From JBEVJK01 sp963791325 (GTDB lineage: Bacteria; Pseudomonadota; Alphaproteobacteria; Rhizobiales; Rhizobiaceae): a stretch of 64,000 nt of DNA. The translations under genes and the position numbers were made by a program. The notes under the pieces are model-generated. The model was given only the letters and a program-made list of their open reading frames with translations, did not search any database and was not told where the DNA came from. Of the stretch, positions 27,291-38,248 are shown in pieces. Location of the stretch: positions 62,001 through 126,000 of the forward strand of contig CAWBRU010000006.1 in NCBI GenBank assembly GCA_963791325.1. The letters are read 5' to 3'. How positions within the stretch are numbered: position 1 is the first letter of the stretch; every line of letters begins with the position of its first letter.

Positions 27291-28067
27291 GGCCAAGATA
27301 GACCTCCCTGACACGCGGACTAGCCTGCACCTCGGCCGGCGTGCCCTCGAAGATGCGGCTCGCCATGGGCCAGCACCTGGATGCGCTCGCACAGGTTCAT
27401 GATGAGGTCCATGTCGTGCTCGACCACGATGACAGCGAGATCGTAGCGGCGGCGGACGTCATCGATCAGCCGCAGCAGTGAGCGTGTCTCCGACGCGTCC
27501 ATGCCGGCCGCCGGCTCGTCGAGCATCAGCAGTCGCGGCCGCGTCGCCAGCGCCCGGACGAGCTCGAGCCGCCGCTGGTCGCCGTAGGGCAGGTCGCTGG
27601 CGCGGTCGTCGCGGCGGCGCGCCGAGACCGACCAGGTCGAGCAGCTCGTCCGTCATCGCTTCCACGTCGCGCTCGGCACGGACGCGGCGCGGCGTGCCGA
27701 AAAGCGCATCGAGCATGTTGGTGCGGTGGCGCAGCTGCGCCGCCGCGCGCACATTCTCGGCAACGGAAAGGGCGGGAAGAGCCGCGTGCCCTGGAAAGTC
27801 CGGGCGATGCCGAGCCGCACGATCTCGGCGGCCGAACGGTGCTGATCGGCATACCGTCGAAAACAGAACCTCGCCCTGATCGGCCCGCAGGAAGCCGCTG
27901 ACGAGATTGAAGAAGGTGCTCTTGCCGGAACCGTTCGGCCCGATCACGCCGACGATCTCGCCGCGCTGAACGGCGATCTCGTGATCCTTGAGGGCGACGA
28001 GACTGCGGAAGGATTTGGTCAGCCCCCGTGTTGCGAGCAGCGGAGCGGAGGAGGACGACGCAATCAT
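27283..28067 (-). pseudogene. livG: LivG-type ABC ATPase, frameshifted
   Basis: ATG 28067, or GTG 28070, with AAGG ahead. A clean opening contains RGLTKSFRSLVALKDHEIAV and Walker A GPNGSGKSTFFNLVSGFL. The frame fails near 27855, again near 27770 and 27620, but the LivG features are recoverable: TALPALSVAENVRAAAQL, the LSGG-type region, LDEPAAGMDASETRSLLRLI and VVEHDMDLIMNLCERIQVL. It ends REVYLGHA with TGA at 27283-27285. First gene of the liv-GS-hydrolase operon; its promoter must lie in 28068-28270, facing away from the rpiR-like gene. Confidence 0.8.
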
Positions 28068-28187
28068 CACCAGCCTTGCGTTTCAACTGATCCGCCATCC
28101 GCACGCATGCCCAAAGCGCGGCGCCAGCACCGGAATTGTCTGGTCCGCGATCTCAGGAGTGTCCGGCGGCAGAGCCCGTTCCCCTTC

Positions 28188-28199
28188 TTGCATTTGCAA
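28188..28199. promoter_or_regulatory. Candidate operator between livG and rpiR-like gene
   Basis: TTGCA-TT-TGCAA is a perfect 5-bp inverted repeat centred in the 200-base gap between two divergent units, one of which encoded an RpiR-type regulator. RpiR proteins bind inverted repeats near their own promoters. The match is short and could be chance. Confidence 0.25.
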
Positions 28200-28270
28200 C
28201 AAAAATTCCCTTACTGCCCACGCGGTGTCAATGCTGTAATATTTGCGTTGGAGGCTCGCGGCAGGGGACG

Positions 28271-28650
28271 ATGGATAACGGCGAGGAAAGCACCCGCTCA
28301 GTTGCAGCACGCATCCGCCGCAGCCTCGGCCGGCCGACGCCGACCGAGCGACGCCCGGCTCTGACCCTTCTCGCAAGCTATCCGGTCGCTGGGTTGAAAA
28401 CCGTCGCGCAATTCGCCGCCCGCGCCCATGTCAGCGGGCCTACGATCCTGCGTCTTGTCGCCAAGCTCGGCTTCGTTGGCTACCTCGATTTCCAGCAGGC
28501 CTTGCGCGACGAACTGGAACTGTGCCTGCAACCCCCCTCGCCAAGGCACCGCCGGAATCAAGCGCTCCGCTACAACGGGACTTCTTGCTCCACCTATACA
28601 CACGCCATCGTCGACAATATCGAGACGTCCGTCGCCGATGTTTTGATCGA
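28271..28650 (+). pseudogene. RpiR/MurR-type regulator, truncated after the DNA-binding domain
   Basis: ATG 28271 follows GGGGACG. The first 80 residues are a good RpiR helix-turn-helix domain: LTLLASYPVAGLKTVAQFAA, RAHVSGPTILRLVAKLGFVG then YLDFQQALRDELE. After about 28525 the frame shifts (LAKAPPESSAPLQRDF in one frame, YTHAIVDNIETSVADVL in another), and at about 28650 homology ends, just before the next gene. The SIS sugar-phosphate-binding domain (about 150 residues) is missing, so ligand sensing would be lost. It should have controlled the divergent liv operon or the adjacent amidohydrolase. Confidence 0.7.
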
Positions 28651-28703
28651 GGATTTCGGTCGCGAGCAAGGCCCCAATGATAGCGCCTGCAAGGGAGGAA
28701 GCA

Positions 28704-29489
28704 ATGCAGCCCATGAAGCGCCGGCTGATCGCTCCGGACGAGCCCGATCCGGTCGTTGTGCGTCGAGCGAGCGGGCGCTCCCCCTTTTTTCTCACCTGCG
28801 ACCACGCCGGGCGCCGCGTACCGAGGGCCCTGGGCGATATGGGTATGCCCGCCGCCGAATTCGAACGCCACATCGCGTGGGACATAGGCGCCGCTGCCGT
28901 TTCGCGCCTGATGTCGGAAGCGCTTGACGCACCGCTGGTCGAGCAAGTCTATTCGCGCCTGGTGATCGACTGCAATCGCGATCCCTCGGTCGAGAGCGCG
29001 ATGCCGGAAGTCAGCGAGCTGACCACGATTCCGGCCAATGTCTGCCTTTCGCAAGCGGCGAGAACGGCGAGGATCGAAGAGATTTTCGAGCCTTATCACG
29101 CTGTGATCGCGCGCCTACTCGAGAAGCGCACCCAGGATGGCCGCGAGACTATCCTGGTGGCGATGCATTCTTTTACCCCGGTGTTCAAGGGCTTCGTGCG
29201 GCCTTGGCACGTCGGGGTGCTCTACAATCGCAATCCCGACGCTGCCCGAATCCTGTTTGACCTGTTCGAGAAGGAAGGAGACCTCGTCGTTGGCGACAAC
29301 CAACCTTACCAAATCAGCGACGACACGGACTACGGTATTCCTGTCCACGGCGAACGGCGCCGCATTCCCCATGTCGAGCTGGAAATCCGCCAGGATCTCA
29401 TCGCCGACGAACGGGGACAGGCGGCTTGGGCTGAACGGCTGTGCCGGCTTCTTCCCAAGGCTCGGAATGCCTTGAACGGCAAGGGCTAG
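28704..29489 (+). CDS. N-formylglutamate amidohydrolase family protein
   Basis: 261 residues starting at ATG 28704, six bases after GGAGG; a start at 28677 is open but lacks a site. Family blocks: SPFFLTCDHAGRRVPRALG, ERHIAWDIGAAAVSRLMSE, YSRLVIDCNRDP, VAMHSFTPVFKGFVRPWHVG and ISDDTDYGIPVHGERRRIPH. These match the COG3931 N-formylglutamate amidohydrolase group, zinc enzymes that release formate or similar acids from N-acyl amino acids. The frame is intact. It follows the truncated regulator and faces away from the liv-GS-cysteine hydrolase operon, so it may belong to the same nitrogen-scavenging pathway. Confidence 0.88.
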   Translation: MQPMKRRLIAPDEPDPVVVRRASGRSPFFLTCDHAGRRVPRALGDMGMPAAEFERHIAWDIGAAAVSRLMSEALDAPLVEQVYSRLVIDCNRDPSVESAMPEVSELTTIPANVCLSQAARTARIEEIFEPYHAVIARLLEKRTQDGRETILVAMHSFTPVFKGFVRPWHVGVLYNRNPDAARILFDLFEKEGDLVVGDNQPYQISDDTDYGIPVHGERRRIPHVELEIRQDLIADERGQAAWAERLCRLLPKARNALNGKG

Positions 29490-29944
29490 TTTGACGCCGC
29501 CGGTTTCGATTCCGAGCGGATCGCGCGTCTGCGAGCAAGAATGGTCTATAGTTGCGCTTGGCCCGTGGCCCGCGCGTGACTCCGAGCTCGATCAGGGAGG
29601 TCTATCACACTGCGTGGGCGGGCGCTTCGCACATAGGCAGTTGTTTCGAGGAACAAGGCTGCTCGCCTGCGTGCGGGTTCGCCGTTTCGCATGGGCGGCA
29701 ACACCACGCTCAATCCCCCAATGGCTCGGGGGCTTAAGCCTTTTGTCTGCGTCCAGCATGTGCGGTTTGCGGCGAGGCGACCAAATAGAGTCCAACCACC
29801 GAATCATTGGTCGTTTCGCGATCAGGACCGCTAATCGAGCTTTGCCAGCGATCGACCTCACAAAGGCCGCCGCAGGGTTTTCACTGCGGCGAGCCATGTC
29901 CTAGGCTTCACAGATTTATGAAGATCCGGTGCGCGTATAGGCTC
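29490..29944. other. Intergenic region, nothing recognised
   Basis: About 455 bases between two genes that converge here. No domain, RNA gene or clear terminator is seen. Confidence 0.4.
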
Positions 29945-30304
29945 TCAGCGAATGCGGTACTTTTCCAGGCCGGCGCGATCGTCGACGCCCAGTTCCCTGG
30001 CCCATTTGGGAATAGCGCCTCGTCCCGAGTACTCTTGGCCATGGGGGCCCCGGAACTGTGCCGCAACCTTCCTCCCAGAGCCATTGGCACGCCTCCGCGC
30101 GGTCCGAGCGCCAGCCTCATTGGACCGAACATTCGTACCGGCACGCCGCGGCGCTGGATCACCCTCAGCACCCAGCCTGCCAAGCTCAGCTTGCAATTCC
30201 TTGATGCGCTTCCCCCGGATCTCGTCCATCCGTTTGGTCGCAAGAGAGACGAGCCTAGAGAGCTCGTCGAATGAGTATCCTGAAACATCAGGCAGTTTGG
30301 GCAT
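29945..30304 (-). CDS. H-NS-like nucleoid-associated protein
   Basis: 119 residues. The N-terminal part (SFDELSRLVSLATKRMDEIR and GKRIKELQAELGRL) is a coiled-coil oligomerisation segment; a basic linker (RRANGSGRK) leads to the C-terminal H-NS-type DNA-binding motif QFRGPHGQEYSGRGAIPKWA, equivalent to the Y-R-G-P-x-G-x-x-W-S-G-R-G-x-x-P-x-W-L pattern. The start ATG 30304 follows AGGAG. Such proteins compact DNA and silence horizontally acquired AT-rich genes. A second, shorter copy lies at 50147-50392. It is a single gene with no operon partner. Confidence 0.85.
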   Translation of the reverse strand: MPKLPDVSGYSFDELSRLVSLATKRMDEIRGKRIKELQAELGRLGAEGDPAPRRAGTNVRSNEAGARTARRRANGSGRKVAAQFRGPHGQEYSGRGAIPKWARELGVDDRAGLEKYRIR

Positions 30305-30719
30305 TTGGTCGACTCCTGGAATAGATTTGGGGCGCTATCCCTAACAGTACAGCGCAGTTCGATGCAATAGGCTGGACGCGCACCCAAGCATGCCGCTGAA
30401 ACCGTCAAAGCTCTGACAGCCCGAAGCTACCGCTTCTCGCCCGAACAGGGATTATTCCTACGCCTGATGAACGACCGCCGCTTCGCGCCACATGGCAGTC
30501 ATTCCTGTAGCCCGGCCAGTCACCAAAAGCGGACATCGCGATTGCATAGGCCATGCGGCTTGGCGCCTGCAGCGAACCTCGAGATCAGGCCCATTCGGCT
30601 CAGCCCCTCAGCGACACGCTTTTGTCGCGAACTGCCGCTTGCGCCATGCTAGAAGCGAGCATCGCTGACCGTTCCAGCTGATCCCCAAGCGCTCTTGGTA
30701 GTGCTATACGCCGCGGCGT
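30305..30719. other. Intergenic region, nothing recognised
   Basis: About 415 bases upstream of the H-NS-like gene. It must hold that gene's promoter, but I cannot point to a convincing -35/-10 pair. No coding pattern stands out. Confidence 0.3.
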
Positions 30720-31400
30720 GGCGCTTCCAGCCGTGGAGGGGTTTCACTGGGCTGGCGCGAACGGTCGAAATCCTCGCGAATGCTATGCCGGTTGTCGACC
30801 CTACGGCCACGGGCGTGCACCTTGCCTGGCTCGGGCCGACTACCCCAACCGGCCTCGGTCGAGGTCATGGATGTGCCGGCGCCGGGCGCCCTCCTCCACG
30901 GGACGCGACGCGGGGTCCGGCTGGCAGGCGGAACCACATCGCTGCGCTGGATCGGTTCGAGGATCGAGGATTTCGCTGCGGTCATCGACCTGCCCAGCCC
31001 TGCCCGAACCTTCCGGTTCGAGCTGGAGCCGAGGCATTCCCTGACGCTGGAGGCCGGCTTCGCCTGGGGCAGCAGTTTCTCGGCAGCGATCGTCATCCCG
31101 CCGGGGGCCTGTGGCCAGCGTCACCCTGCTCACGCCGGCCAATCACCTGCGGCTGCGCGGCAAGGGCTTCCTGGCCGCTCTGTTCGTCGAGCCCGAGGCA
31201 GACATGCAGGTGATCCAGGTTCTGCCGTCCATCCTCCTCGCCGACACGCCGCGCATAGCGCCGCCCCGGTCGGCCACTGCCGCCAGCTCCGCCTGCCGAA
31301 CCCGACCGACCCTGAATGCTTTGGAAGCGGGGATTGGCCCGAGTGCGAGTCTCCAGCGGGTGCCGCTGTCGTCAGTTTGGTCAACATTGCGGTAGTCGGA
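30720..31400 (+). pseudogene. Decayed coding region of an unrecognised protein
   Basis: Protein-like text runs rightward but switches frame. VDPTATGVHLAWLGP lies near 30800; VEVMDVPAPGALLHGTRRGV, then SLRWIGSRIEDFAAVIDLPS, FRFELEPRHSLTLEAGFAWG and SAAIVIPPG follow in a second frame (about 30860-31105); and ASVTLLTPANHLRLRGKGFL then AALFVEPEADMQVIQVLPSI continue in a third (about 31110-31250). The beta-rich, repetitive composition suggests part of a large structural or surface protein. I cannot name the family. There is no valid start or stop pair. It ends in noncoding DNA before the autotransporter. Confidence 0.45.
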
Positions 31401-31696
31401 AACTTACGCTCTGATCGGTTGCTGACCCAACCCATCCTGAGTCCTGAGCGGTGTTGCCCGAATGCAACACTGATCAACTCCCCCGCTTCATTGCGGGTCA
31501 AAGCTCGCCGTGAGCACGCCAGATAATGTCGCGATTTGAGAGGCTTACGCTCGCCCTACCGAGATGCGTGCAATGGGCCACGGTGTTGCCACACAGGATT
31601 GCGAGCGGCTGATTTGTAAATTAGTTTTGCCTCATGTGATGACTTCACAGTTCTTCATAATGATCTCTGTGTTGTTGCGCGGATGGGGTAAGCATA

Positions 31697-34600
31697 ATGG
31701 CTGAACCGCTCAACCCCGACTATGAGAGCGGGCCCACGCGTGGCAGGCCGACCGCGGGCGCCATAGCCGAGCTCCTTGGCGGAACAGCGCTCCCCCTTGT
31801 TGCAGTCATTTCGACACTGGCGATGTGCGCGCCGACCTTCGCTCAGGTTGGCGGCGCGGGCGGCAATGCGGCGGGAACGGTGGCTGGCGGAGGCGGCGTC
31901 TCCGGCGACGGCAATGTGGCTGGCAACGGCGGTACTGGTGGCACGGGCGCGACCTCAGGCGCCGGTAACACAGCGGGCGCCGATCAGCCGGGCGGCGACG
32001 GAATTGGTGGGGCTCCGGGCGATTCTTTTTCCGGCCATTCCGGCGGCCTCAGCGGCGGCGTCGGTAGCGGTGGTGGCGGCGGCGACAGCGCTTTAAATGG
32101 TGGCACAACGGGCGGCGGCGGCGGCGGTGGCGGGGGTCGCGGCGCGACCCTAGGCGGCAGCCCGACGATTGCCGTCAACCATTCGGGTGGCGCCGGTGGC
32201 ACCGGCGGTGCCGGCACAGGCAACGTTGGCAGCGGCGGCGCGGGCGGCGGCGGCGGAGTCGGCGCCGCCTTCGGAGGCACGGGAACGCTGACCCTCAATA
32301 ACGGAGTCTCGGTGACCGGCGGTGCCGGTGGTACCGGCGGAGCCAACAATGGCGGGAACGGCTCGGCTGGCGACGGCGGTGCGGGGGGTACAGGGGTTCG
32401 CGCCGTCAATTCCGGTGCCACCTTGATCATCAATGGGACAGTTGCAGGCGGCAGCGGCGGCGCGGCCGGCGGCGGCGCCGGTGGCCCATCTGCTGGCGTC
32501 GGCGGTGCAGGCATTGTTGGCGGATCATTAACAATTACCGTAGGTGCCACGGGCGGCGTGTCAGGCGGTCCCGGCGCCAACGCGATCACCTTCACCGGCG
32601 GGACCAATACCCTATCGCTTGCGGGGGGCATTCCTACGACAGCTTTGGTTGGCAACATTGGTCTCACAGGGTCGCTGAATTTGGCCCAGGCCGCCAACGC
32701 CACGCTGGCTAGCGCTATAACCGGAACTGGTTCCGTCCATAAGTCGGGAGCCGGCGTTCTGACGCTGACTGGCGCCAGCACCTATTCGGGGCCCACCCAA
32801 GTCCAGAGCGGCACTTTGCAAGCGGGCGCGGTCAATGCGTTCTCGCCCAACAGCATCATGGCTCCCTTCAGTGGCGCCACTGTCGACCTGAACAGCTTCA
32901 ATCAGACAGTGCTGAACCTTCAAGGCGAACCGGGGTCGGCTGTGAAACTCGGGTCGGCAACCCTGACGGTCACGAACGGTGGCGGCTCGAGCGCCGTGAT
33001 ATCCGGAACGGGCGGCGTGACGGTCAACGGCGGGACTTTGGTCCTTTCCGGCCAGAGCACCTACACAGGTGCCACCACCCTCGGCGGCGGTGATATGACC
33101 CTGTCGGTCAACAACTCCCTTTCTTCCGGCACGGCCGTCTCCGTGGCCGCAGGCCGCACCTTGAATATCGGCGTCACAACGCAGGCGATCGGGTCGCTGG
33201 CCGGCGTCGGCAATGTGACCTCGGCGGCCGGCAGTAGCCTGACCTTCGGCAATGACAACACCAGCACGATCTTCTCGGGCGTCATCTCTGGAGGCGCCGG
33301 CATCACCAAGCAAGGCAGCGGCACTATGGCGCTGTCCGGCGTCAATTCCTATACCGGCGGCACGACGGTTTCTGCCGGCACGCTGGCGTTGTCAGGAACG
33401 GGGTCGATTGCGAGTTCCTCTGGCGTTTCTCTCGCGACGGGGGCGACGTTCGACATTGCTGGGCACACCGGCGGTGTGCTGGTTCAAGGGCTGAGCAGCA
33501 CCCCTGGGGGCACGGGCGCCGTGACGTTGGGTGCCAATACGCTAACTCTCAACGGCGCCAACAGTGGGCTGTTGTTCGGCGTTGTCTCTGGCTCGGGGGG
33601 CTTACGAAAGACGGCGCGGGTCAGTTTGTCCTCCAGAATGTCAACACATACACGGGCGCAACGACCATCAATGCAGGCCAACTGGTTCTGAATGTGGACA
33701 ACGCCATTTCCCCCAGCAGCGCCGTGATCGTAAACGGCGGTGATTTCGGCGTTCAGGGAGTAACATCCCAGTCCATCGCTTCGCTGTCGATGTTGAGTGG
33801 TTCAGCAACTATTTTCGGTAATCTCTCGGCGGGTTCGCTGTCCGGATCTGCAAACATTGGCACTGCGAATTCTATCAACCTTTCCTTCGGAAGCGACAAC
33901 AGCTCCACGACTTATTCGGGTGTCATTACTGGGAATGCCAGCCTGACCAAGGTCGGAACCGGCACTTTTACACTGATAGGTGTCAATACCTACACCGGCG
34001 CGACGAGCGTGGGCGCCGGCACGCTGCAGGCCGGCGCTGCCAACGCGTTTGCGTCAGCTGGAGCCTATACTGTCGCATCGGGCGCGACGATGGATCTCAA
34101 TGGTTTTAGCCAAACCATCGGCTCGCTCGCAGGCGCGGGCAACGTCTCGCTCGGCGCGGGCACGCTCACAACGGGTAGCGATGGCACCGGCACCACCTTC
34201 TCAGGCGTGATGTCGGGGGCAGGACGTCTGACCAAGACGGGCGGCGGCACTTTCACACTCGCAGGAACCAACACTTACTCCGGCGGCACGACGGTCTCGG
34301 CCGGCACCTTGCAGCTCAGCGGTGCCGGAACGCTTGGGGCAACTTCCGGAGCCACCACCGTGTCGGGCGGCACGCTCGACCTCAACGGCACCAGTCAGAC
34401 GCAGAACGGCGGGGTGATGCTGACTGCCGGCACCATCCAGAACGGCACGCTGTCATCGTCCGGCACGTTCAACTTGCAGGGCGGCACCGTTTCAGCAGCA
34501 CTCGCTGGAACCGGCGAAGCAAGCAAGTCGACCTCAGGCCTCGTGACGCTGACCGGCGCGAACACCTACTCCGGTTCGACGGCCGTTTCAGCCGGCACGC

Positions 34601-36878
34601 TGTTGGTAAACGGCTCGATCGCGAGCTCGTCAGGCCTGAGTGTCCAGGCCGGCGCTACCATTGGGGGCGACGGCACATTGCCCGGCACTGTCATCGATGG
34701 CACGCTTTCACCGGGCAACAGCCCGGGCACGCTGACGGTCGCTGGCGATCTTACCCTCAATGCCGGCTCCACAAGCTTGTTCGAGCTGGCGACGCCTGGT
34801 GTGGTCGGCGGGACAAACGATCTCGTAATTGTGAATGGAAGCCTAACGCTTGGTGGGTCCTTGCAAACGCCGGGCCCCCCGTCGGGTTATTACCGACTGT
34901 TCGACGTGGCCGGCGCCACTGCAGGCGCCTTTGCCTCGGCTCCGGCGGGCGCGACCGTCATCACCAGCGTTCCCAACCAGGTCAACTTGCTGCTTTCAAA
35001 CGGTGGCCAAGTCGTGCAGTTCTGGGACGGCGCCAATCTCGTCGGTAATGGCACGGTCGACGGCGGCACCGGAATATGGAACGCGGCCAACACCAATTGG
35101 ACCGGAGCGCCGGGCAATGCCAACGTAAATCTTCCCTGGATCAGCCAAGTCGGCGTGTTCACGGGCAGCGCCGGTACGGTGACGGTGGACGGCGACATCT
35201 CTTTCCAGGGGTTGCAGTTCTCGACGACGGGGTACACCCTGACCGGCGGCACGCTAACGATGACTGGCGACCCAGTTGGCAATCCGGCTGCGAGTTTCGT
35301 CAATGTCGATGGCGGTGTGACAACCACGATAGCCTCTACACTCGCCGGAACTGGAGGCCTTGAAAAGTTGGGCGGTGGCACGCTGACCCTGACCGGCGCC
35401 AACACCTACACGGGCGGCACGACGATCGCTGCCGGCACCTTGCAGCTCGGCAATGGCGGCACCACTGGATCGATACTCGGTGATGTTGCCGACAATGGGG
35501 TACTCGCCTTCAACCGCACCGACGCCGTGCAGTTCGCCGGCACCATCTCCGGCAGCGGCGCGGTGCAGCAGCTCGGCGCCGGCACCCTCATGCTCTCGGG
35601 CGCCAATACCTACACAGGCCCAACCGCGGTCAATGGCGGCATCCTGTCGGTCAACGGCTCGATCGCGTCGTCGTCGCTGACGACGGTCGATCCGGGCGGC
35701 ACGCTGGGCGGCAACGGCACGGTCGGCGACACCACGATCGCCGGCGGCACGCTCGCGCCCGGCAATTCCATCGGCACCCTCACGGTGGCCGGAGATCTCG
35801 TGTTCGGCGCCGGATCCAAGTATGCGGTCGACGTCTCGCCGGCCGCCGCCGACCGCACCAACGTCGCGGGAACCGCGCTTCTGTCCGGCGGAACCGTCGT
35901 CGTGACCTACCTGCCGGGGACCTTCGTCGCCAAGGACTATACGATCCTCAATGCGGCGGGCGGCTTTGCCGGAACCACCTTTGCCGGGCTTGATGCGGCA
36001 TCGCTGCCCGGCCTGACCACCAGGCTCGTCTATGACCCGACCGACGTTCACCTGGTCACCGCAGCCGACGAGACCGCCCCCGCCTTCGGCGCTTTGAACC
36101 GCAATCAGCGGGCCGTTGCCGGGACCCTGCTCGACTATTTCGATGTCAATGGCGTGCTGCCGGCCGAATTCGCTGCGCTGAACGCCGAGGGCCTGACGGT
36201 GGTCTCAGGCGAGCTGGCGGCCGCCGGGCTCACCGCCGGCCTCGACAGTGCCGACCAGTTCCTCAAGGCGCTCGACGGCCAGCTGGAAACCGGAGCCGGC
36301 CTGCCCGTTCAGGGAGGCGCTGCGGCCGCCTATGCAACGACGTCGACACCCAACGCACCGTGTTCGGCGATGTGCTCAACGCGGATTTCGACGCCAACAG
36401 CTACTCCGGCCGGGCCGAGGCCGGCTACCGTTTCGAAGCGCCCGTTGCCGCGATCGCGCCCTATGCAGCCTTCCAGGCGACCGCCTATCACCTGCCCGGC
36501 TATTCCGAGACGTCGAGCGGCAGTCCCTTCGCCCTGCACTACGACTCCGACACCACCACCGCCACCCGGGTGGAACTCGGCGCGCGGCTGGAGCATGCGC
36601 TGGCATTGAGCGACGGCGGCCTGCTCACGCTCACCGGCCGCGCCGCCTGGGCGATCAACGGCGGCACCGACCGCAATGTCGGGGCTGCTTTCCAGAGCCT
36701 GCCCGGAACGGCCTTCACCATCGACGGCGCCGAGCCGGACCGCAACGCATTGCTGCTCGACGCCGGCGCCGGCTACCGGGCACCGTCCGGAATCTTTGCC
36801 GCCGCTACCTTCGAGGGCGAGTTCTCCGGCAACGTAAAGAGCTACGCCGGCAAGGTGAAGGTCGGCTACAGCTGGTAG
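31697..36878 (+). pseudogene. Large autotransporter (type V secretion) adhesin-like protein, broken twice
   Basis: ATG 31697 behind GGATGGGGTAAG opens an extended signal peptide (about 50 residues, ending CAPTFAQ). A glycine-rich region (residues about 50-300) follows, then many passenger repeats of the 'NTYTGATTVxAGTL' type, i.e. beta-helix passenger-associated repeats, and a C-terminal outer-membrane barrel ending KVKVGYSW. The frame is lost at a six-G run (33595-33600), where seven G would keep it open, and again near 36334, where the barrel skips from QGGAAAAYA to VDTQRTVFGDVLNADFD with roughly 100 residues missing. The product would have been about 1,700 residues exposed on the cell surface. 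Confidence 0.85.
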
Positions 36879-37020
36879 GCAAGAATTGACGGGCCGATTT
36901 CGATCGTCGGCATGCGTTGTCAATTGAAAATGCCGAGGTCAACGCGCCCCTCTGCACTTGGCGGAATAGAGATCCAATGACGCTCGGCGGATAGATCGCC
37001 TTGGTCCTTCGGTCGTGGCG

Positions 37021-37036
37021 GGTGCCTCCAGGCACC
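37021..37036. terminator. Short stem-loop between convergent genes
   Basis: GGTGCC-TCCA-GGCACC forms a 6-bp GC-rich hairpin in the gap between the autotransporter end (36878) and the end of the sugar-transport operon (37145). The flanks are not T-rich beyond TTCCTTC. It could terminate either transcript. Confidence 0.4.
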
Positions 37037-37144
37037 TTCCTTCTGGCTTGGAAATCCGAGCACACCCTGGGTAACTTCAGCCTTCGCTAAGCGGGTACTA
37101 CGTCGTCATCCGCATTCGCGCCTCAATGCCCAGAAGCCGGGCAC

Positions 37145-38247
<1,103 letters not shown>

Positions 38248-38248
<1 letters not shown>

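Noticed and set aside
15269..28067. Programmed frameshifting to explain the broken genes
   Set aside because: There are too many sites, in unrelated genes and without slippery heptamers or a following hairpin; sequencing error or decay is simpler.
31850..32600. Repetitive GGC-rich DNA as a possible CRISPR or microsatellite
   Set aside because: The repeats are codon-level Gly/Ala runs in the passenger domain with no constant spacer or repeat unit.
31984..32781. A long proline-rich minus-strand frame
   Set aside because: It is the mirror of the glycine-rich autotransporter passenger (GGC/GGT codons read backwards as Pro/Ala); no start signal or domain.
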